Of a stretch of 40,921 nucleotides of DNA, positions 36,905 through 40,921 are shown in pieces (position 1 is the stretch's first letter; the number at the start of each line of letters is the position of its first letter). The notes beneath the pieces are model-generated. The model saw only the letters and a list, made by a program, of their open reading frames with translations. It did no database searches and was not told the origin of the DNA. The DNA comes from an uncultured Bacteroidia bacterium. Its GTDB lineage: Bacteria > Bacteroidota > Bacteroidia > Bacteroidales > F082. Where the stretch lies: assembly GCA_902789915.1 (NCBI GenBank), contig CADAPW010000020.1:1-40921 (forward strand), written 5' to 3'. Position numbers and translations under genes: made by a program.

Positions 36905-37678
36905 ATGATTGTCACGATATTAGGTAGCGGAACTTCGCAAGGCGTGCCTGTCATCGGCTGCACCTGTCCCGTGTGCCGGTCTGCCGACCCGCGCGACAAG
37001 CGCCTCCGCACTTCCATTTTGATTCAAACCGACGAGGTGACGGTGGCCGTGGATGCTGGCCCCGACTTCCGGCAGCAGATGTTGCGCGAAAACGTCACCA
37101 AATTGGATGCGGTGATTATCTCACACGAACACAAAGACCATATCGGCGGCCTCGACGACCTGCGCCCTTACATTTTCATGCAGAAAAAACCCATGACGCT
37201 TTATGTGTCCGATACGGCCTTGCCCGAAATCAAGCGCGAGTATTCCTACGCCTTCGACGAACATCCCTATCCCGGTGCCCCGACCTACGACATCCGCCGC
37301 CTCGACGAAACGCCTTTCGACTTCGGCGACTTGCACATCGTTCCGATAAAGCTGAAACACTTCACGCTGACCTGTTATGCCTTCCGCATCGGCAACTTCG
37401 CCTACGTCACCGACCTGAGCGAGATTTCCGAAGAGGCGATTGAAAAACTGCAAGGCGTTGAATACCTATACCTAATAATTGAGGCGTTGCAAAAGAAGAA
37501 ACATTATTCGCATCTCACCTTGGACGAGGCGATAGAAATCTCGAAAAGGGTAGGAGCGAAGAAAACCTGGTTCACGCATTGCAGCCATAGCATGGGCCTT
37601 GCCGCCGACGTCAACCGCGAGCTCCCCGAAGGCATGATGCTCGCCTACGACGGACTGAAAATACCAATAAATACATAG
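36905..37678 (+). CDS. MBL-fold metallo-hydrolase (PhnP-like)
   Basis: The protein has 257 residues from ATG 36905 (MIVTILGSGTSQGVP), preferred because family members begin there; an in-frame ATG at 36884 is possible. VIGCTCPVCRSADPRDKR carries a Cys-rich loop as in PhnP. The metal motif HEHKDHIGGLDDLRP follows, then LKHFTLTCYAFRIG, FAYVTDLSEI and the last metal His in WFTHCSHSMG. It is probably a cytosolic phosphodiesterase acting on small substrates; the substrate is not readable. The thioesterase follows downstream across a repeat. Confidence 0.9.
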   Translation: MIVTILGSGTSQGVPVIGCTCPVCRSADPRDKRLRTSILIQTDEVTVAVDAGPDFRQQMLRENVTKLDAVIISHEHKDHIGGLDDLRPYIFMQKKPMTLYVSDTALPEIKREYSYAFDEHPYPGAPTYDIRRLDETPFDFGDLHIVPIKLKHFTLTCYAFRIGNFAYVTDLSEISEEAIEKLQGVEYLYLIIEALQKKKHYSHLTLDEAIEISKRVGAKKTWFTHCSHSMGLAADVNRELPEGMMLAYDGLKIPINT

Positions 37679-37788
37679 AATGCGGAATGCTGAATGCTGA
37701 ATGCGGAATGAATGCTGAATGCGGAATAGGGCGAAGCCCAACAGCGCATCGCGACATTCAGCATTCATCATTCATAATTCCGCATTAA
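37679..37788. repeat. GCTGAATGCGGAAT tandem and inverted repeat
   Basis: AATGCGGAATGCTGAATG units in tandem (37679-37727) are followed by the inverse ATTCAGCATTCATCATTC and ATTCCGCATT (37756-37785), giving a long imperfect stem around GGGCGAAGCCC. It fills the gap between the MBL and thioesterase genes and contains no gene. Confidence 0.75.
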
Positions 37789-37790
37789 AA

Positions 37791-38249
37791 ATGAAAGCAA
37801 CCTATTCCCAAAGATTAATCAAACTCGCCGACCTCAACCACCACCAGACCTTCTTCGCAGGTCGTTGTTCCGAGTACTTTTTAGAGAGTTCCTATTTCGC
37901 TGTGGCGCAGTATGTTGACACGAAAGACACCGTCCTTCTCGTCCTCCACGGCATCGACTTCAAGTTCCCGATTTTCGCCGGCGACATCGTCACCTTCGAG
38001 AGCAAGGTCGTTTCCGTAGGTCGCAGCACCTTGACGGTCTACACGAAGATGTACCGCAGCCGCGAACCCGAGAAAATCGCCGCCGACGGCTTCGCCACCT
38101 TCTCGTATCTGGACGAAAACCACCATTCCCGCCCGCACGGCATCACACTGGAGCCAGAGACCGACGAGGAAAGATTCTTGCAGCAACAGGCACTTGAAGT
38201 AATGGAAGACTCGAAGCGCAGGGCCAAGGCGATGAACCAGAGATCTTAA
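37791..38249 (+). CDS. Hotdog-fold acyl-CoA thioesterase
   Basis: The protein has 152 residues from ATG 37791; a longer frame would translate the repeat upstream. RLIKLADLNHHQTFFAGRCS, EYFLESSYFAVAQYVDTKDT and GIDFKFPIFAGDIVTFESKV match the YciA-like single hotdog domain, with the catalytic acid in the ADLNHHQTFFAG segment. The C-terminus is a charged helix (QQALEVMEDSKRRAKAMNQR). It probably hydrolyses acyl-CoA esters in the cytosol; chain preference is unknown. Confidence 0.88.
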   Translation: MKATYSQRLIKLADLNHHQTFFAGRCSEYFLESSYFAVAQYVDTKDTVLLVLHGIDFKFPIFAGDIVTFESKVVSVGRSTLTVYTKMYRSREPEKIAADGFATFSYLDENHHSRPHGITLEPETDEERFLQQQALEVMEDSKRRAKAMNQRS

Positions 38250-38302
38250 GCAGGCATGTCATCCCAACGTGGGATGTGGGGTGGGCAGGGATCTATGACT
38301 GC
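38250..38302 (+). repeat. Palindromic repeat family, copy 5 (diverged core)
   Basis: A diverged core of exactly the same 53-bp length as copies 1-4. The left arm is GCAGGCATGTCATCCC, the right arm GGGATCTATGACTGC. The inner pairs ATGCC/GGCAT of the other copies are ATCCC/GGGAT here, a compensatory change on both arms. It starts at the last base of the thioesterase stop codon. Confidence 0.75.
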
Positions 38303-38307
38303 GGTGT

Positions 38308-39543
38308 TTATAGCTCCAACTCCTTCGGATAGCAAATGAAATGCTTCACCACGGGCTGCGAGAGCACCGAGATGTTCAGCTGGTCGGAGGCCTCGCTGAT
38401 GTCTTTCATTGTGCCGTCCTTGTATAAGATGTTGATGGCCGGCTTCTTGGGGTGGTAGGCGTGGTTCGACGAAACACCCTGCAACAGCGCGAAGTCGGCT
38501 TCCTCTTTGGTCCAGCCGTAATACACGGCAATCTTGTTCCGTAAATCCTCAATGTAGTTCGGGTCAAACTCGCCCTCGCGCATCTCGATTCTGAACAGAT
38601 GCCTGTCCGTCAGTCGCCTGCAAAGCTCGGCAAGCACACGGTCCTCGTCGTCACGCCACGCTTTCACGGCCGTCATCGCGTCGAAGTCATCGAGTTGGCA
38701 GAATTTGTCCAAGACGAAGTCGGGGTCGCCGTTTTCGAAGGGATTTTGGTGTTTCAGGAAGAACGACAGGGCAGGCGTGGCAAACAGGTCGCGCTCCTGA
38801 CTGAGCATCTTGGCCCGCTTCAGGATGTTGCGCAGCATATACTCGGCACTCAGCACCGCCTTGTGCATATACACCTGCCAATACATGATGCGGCGCGCCA
38901 CGATGAAACTCTCCACGGAATAGATGCCCTTGGCCTCGATGGCGAGTTCGTTGCCGACCACTTCCATCATCTCCAACAAGCGCTCCGCGTTCACGCTGCC
39001 CTCGGCCACGCCAGTGAAGAAGCTGTCGCGCTTCAAGTAGTCGATGCGGTCGACATCCAACTGGCTGGAAATGAGCTTGGTGAGGAAGCCCTTTTCGTAT
39101 TCCCCCTTGAACATTTGGATGGCCATATCGAGTCGTCCGCCGTGGATTTTGTTGAGCTTCTGCATCACCATCAGCGAGAGTTCTTCGTGCGAGATGCCTT
39201 GCACGATGCTATTCTCCAAGGTGTGCGAAAACGGCCCGTGACCGCTGTCGTGGAGCAGGATGGCCAACGAGGCGGCCTCAAGTTCCTCATCCGTAATCTC
39301 ATAGCCCTTGCCGCGCAGCAGTTGTATGGCGCGCCGCATGAGGTGCATGGTGCCGAGACTGTGGGCGAAACGGGTGTGGTTGGCGCCCGGATACACCAAA
39401 TTGGTCATGCTGACCTGCTTGATGCGCCTAAGGCGTTGGAAATAAGGGTGTTCGATGATGTCGAAATGCAACTCGTCAGGGATACTGACGAAGCCATAGA
39501 TGGGGTCGTTGAAGATTTTCTTTTTGTTTGGAGAAGTGGCCAT
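38308..39543 (-). CDS. HD-domain phosphohydrolase (dGTPase/SAMHD1-like)
   Basis: The protein has 411 residues. HTRFAHSLGTMHLMRRAI has the first metal His (61), ILLHDSGHGPFSHTLE the HD pair His98-Asp99, and SQLDVDRIDYLKRDS the last Asp (163 or 165). The N-terminus KKIFNDPIYGFVSIPDELHF is typical of the group that resembles dNTP triphosphohydrolases. It may hydrolyse dNTPs or other nucleotides, but substrate cannot be assigned. A -7 box TACCTTTG (39568-39561, minus) lies 18 nt before the ATG. Confidence 0.9.
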   Translation of the reverse strand: MATSPNKKKIFNDPIYGFVSIPDELHFDIIEHPYFQRLRRIKQVSMTNLVYPGANHTRFAHSLGTMHLMRRAIQLLRGKGYEITDEELEAASLAILLHDSGHGPFSHTLENSIVQGISHEELSLMVMQKLNKIHGGRLDMAIQMFKGEYEKGFLTKLISSQLDVDRIDYLKRDSFFTGVAEGSVNAERLLEMMEVVGNELAIEAKGIYSVESFIVARRIMYWQVYMHKAVLSAEYMLRNILKRAKMLSQERDLFATPALSFFLKHQNPFENGDPDFVLDKFCQLDDFDAMTAVKAWRDDEDRVLAELCRRLTDRHLFRIEMREGEFDPNYIEDLRNKIAVYYGWTKEEADFALLQGVSSNHAYHPKKPAINILYKDGTMKDISEASDQLNISVLSQPVVKHFICYPKELEL

Positions 39544-39589
39544 AGGCTCAAATTTTGCCGCAAAGGTAATGCTTTTTCTGAAAATTTGA

Positions 39590-39720
39590 GATTCCCCTTT
39601 GGGGAATGGAGTGTATCGTTATTAATCGAACTGCGGCGGCGTGTGGCGACTTACGGTTTGTAAGCTCTACTCGCCGCCGCAAAACACACACCACTAGCAC
39701 TCCATTCCCAAAGGGAATCC
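39590..39720. repeat. Nested inverted repeat, MITE-like
   Basis: The outer arms, GGAATGGAGTG (ending 39613) with CACTCCATTCC (from 39698), extend outward through TTTGGG/CCCAAA and GATTCCC/GGGAATC to about 22-24 positions. The inner arms GCGGCGGCG (39633-39641) and CGCCGCCGC (39672-39680) pair as well. The element of about 130 bp has no coding frame and fills the gap between the HD gene and porX. Confidence 0.75.
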
Positions 39721-39752
39721 CTAAAAAGTTCATCCCTTTATAACAAAATCCT

Positions 39753-39760
39753 TATTTTTG
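39753..39760 (+). promoter_or_regulatory. -7 box of the porX promoter
   Basis: TATTTTTG fits TAnnTTTG, 27 nt before the porX ATG, just outside the MITE-like palindrome. Confidence 0.65.
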
Positions 39761-39787
39761 CGTTACCTCCATATAAACACACAAACT

Positions 39788-40921
39788 ATGGACAAAACCA
39801 CCATCCTTTGGGCCGACGACGAGATTGATCTCCTGAAGCCCCATATCATGTTTTTGGAGCAGAAAGGCTACGAGGTAGAGACGGCCAACAACGGCTCCGA
39901 CGCCATCGACCTTGTGCGCCAACGCCATTTTGACATCGTTTTCCTCGATGAGCAGATGCCGGGCATCTCGGGCATCGAAGCCCTCGAAGTCATCAAACGC
40001 GAATACCCCAACTTGCCCGTGGTGATGATCACCAAGAGCGAGGAGGAACGTATTATGGAAGACGCCATCGGCTCTAACATAGCGGATTACCTCATCAAGC
40101 CCGTCAATCCGAACCAAATCCTGCTTTCGCTGAAACGCAACCTCGAGAATAAGAAACTCCGCGACGAGAAGTCGACGATGGGCTACCAGCAGGAGTTTCG
40201 CAAAATCAGCATGGATCTCAACAACAACCTGAACTTCGACGAGTGGGTTGACCTCTATAAGAATTTGGTACGCTGGGAGTTGGAACTGCAAAAATCCACT
40301 GACGAGGGTATCAAGGGCATCCTTGCCGACCAAAAACAGGAAGCCAACACGCAGTTCACGCGCTATATCGAACGCAATTATGTGGACTGGATCCAAGGCA
40401 AGTCTGAGAAACCCGTCATGTCGCATACTGTGGTGCGCGACAAGGTGATTCCCCGCCTTGACGACAGCGACAAGCCGCTGTTCCTCATCGTCATCGACAA
40501 CCTGCGCTACGACCAGTGGAAGGCCATTCAGCCGTTGATTGAGAACCATTTCCGCGTGGAGGCCGACGACATCTATTACAGCATTCTGCCCACCACCACG
40601 CAATATGCCCGCAATGCGCTCTTTGCCGGACTGATGCCGCTCGAAATCCGCCGCCGCTACCGCCAATGGTGGGTCGACGAGGACGAGGAAGGCACAAAGA
40701 ACCAATTCGAAGGCGAACTGCTCGGCGAACAACTGAAGCGCTTCGGCAAGAACATCAAGTATTCTTATAATAAGGTGTTGAACCTGCAGGCGGGCAAGAA
40801 ACTCTTCGAGCAGATGGCCAATCTGATGCCTAACAAGCTGAATGTCATTGTCTATAACTTCGTCGATATGCTCTCTCACGCCCGCACCGAAATGGAAATC
40901 ATCCGTGAGCTGGCCGACGAC
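39788..40921 (+). CDS. porX: PorX-type response regulator with PglZ domain (3' end outside the window)
   Basis: An open frame of 378 codons runs from ATG 39788 to the window edge with no stop. The receiver domain has the acidic pair in ILWADDEID (Asp10-Asp11), the phospho-acceptor Asp54 in IVFLDEQMPG, and Lys in ITKS and YLIKP. A helical linker follows, then the PglZ phosphatase-like domain with metal Asp237 in FLIVIDNLRYDQW and the nucleophile region TTTQYARNALF (Thr269-271). This architecture is PorX, the regulator that works with PorY and SigP to control T9SS genes in Bacteroidota. About 140 residues should lie beyond the window. Start supported by the promoter at 39753. Confidence 0.93.
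   Translation, partial: MDKTTILWADDEIDLLKPHIMFLEQKGYEVETANNGSDAIDLVRQRHFDIVFLDEQMPGISGIEALEVIKREYPNLPVVMITKSEEERIMEDAIGSNIADYLIKPVNPNQILLSLKRNLENKKLRDEKSTMGYQQEFRKISMDLNNNLNFDEWVDLYKNLVRWELELQKSTDEGIKGILADQKQEANTQFTRYIERNYVDWIQGKSEKPVMSHTVVRDKVIPRLDDSDKPLFLIVIDNLRYDQWKAIQPLIENHFRVEADDIYYSILPTTTQYARNALFAGLMPLEIRRRYRQWWVDEDEEGTKNQFEGELLGEQLKRFGKNIKYSYNKVLNLQAGKKLFEQMANLMPNKLNVIVYNFVDMLSHARTEMEIIRELADD

Noticed and set aside
39752..40879. 375-codon open frame antisense to porX
   Set aside because: The plus-strand frame encodes clear receiver and PglZ domains; the antisense frame is a codon-bias shadow.

Overview
The window comes from a Bacteroidota chromosome, most likely order Bacteroidales. 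The evidence is the gene set (rplL-rpoB-rpoC-DUF3467, pyrB/pyrI, Rpb6-type omega, DUF4835, DUF6913, BamD, PorX), two secreted peptidases with type IX secretion (T9SS) C-terminal sorting domains, and many sigma-ABfr type promoters with a TAnnTTTG -7 box. Genus cannot be read from the sequence.

Layout. 1-8735: end of rplL, then rpoB, rpoC and a DUF3467 gene, with strong terminators after rpoC and after DUF3467. 8740-11040: gene-poor, repeat-rich DNA holding four copies of a palindromic repeat with a 53-bp core, a lone PBECR-type nuclease gene and a decayed winged-helix gene. 11043-15419 (minus strand): a compact five-gene restriction-modification-like operon. In transcription order it has two DNA methyltransferases, a 147-aa unknown, a winged-helix protein, and a RecB/Cas4-like PD-(D/E)XK nuclease carrying a ferredoxin-type CX2CX2CX3C cluster. 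A promoter near 15750 and a roughly 310-nt leader that can fold as an antiterminator/terminator switch precede it. 15875-18944: winged-helix gene ends duplicated on either side of a frameshifted DUF4143 ATPase, then a Fic (DUF4172) gene with an operator-like palindrome. 19042-21732 (minus): pyrB-(four-helix-bundle gene)-pyrI-lemA, preceded by a pyrL-like leader peptide and attenuator. 21879-26524: sdaA, argS, rsmE and a DUF4159 gene. 26638-35170: a zinc-ribbon protein, a C10 peptidase, recN, DUF4835, omega, bamD and an M14 carboxypeptidase. 35291-40921: dapA, DUF6913, an MBL hydrolase, a hotdog thioesterase, an HD phosphohydrolase and the start of porX.

How the genes relate. Most of the window is housekeeping: transcription, pyrimidine, lysine and serine metabolism, translation, DNA repair and the outer membrane. 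PorX controls T9SS genes in this phylum, and the C10 and M14 peptidases look like T9SS cargo. The stretch 8740-18950 is an accessory island, visibly more AT-rich in the modification operon, holding defence- or toxin-like genes (methyltransferases, FeS nuclease, PBECR nuclease, Fic, DUF4143 ATPase).

Five genes are broken: rpoB (about 89 bp missing), methyltransferase 2 (in-frame TAG), the winged-helix subunit (1-nt shift), the DUF4143 ATPase (1-nt shift) and the M14 peptidase (8-bp tandem duplication). rpoB is essential, so at least that break is probably an assembly or sequencing fault; the others may be real decay or similar faults. The most novel-looking content is the FeS-nuclease modification operon with its switch-like leader, the palindromic repeat family with compensatory changes, and the pyrL-like leader. 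No tRNA, rRNA, CRISPR array or complete insertion sequence was recognised. All family calls come from reading motifs by eye; no database search was run.
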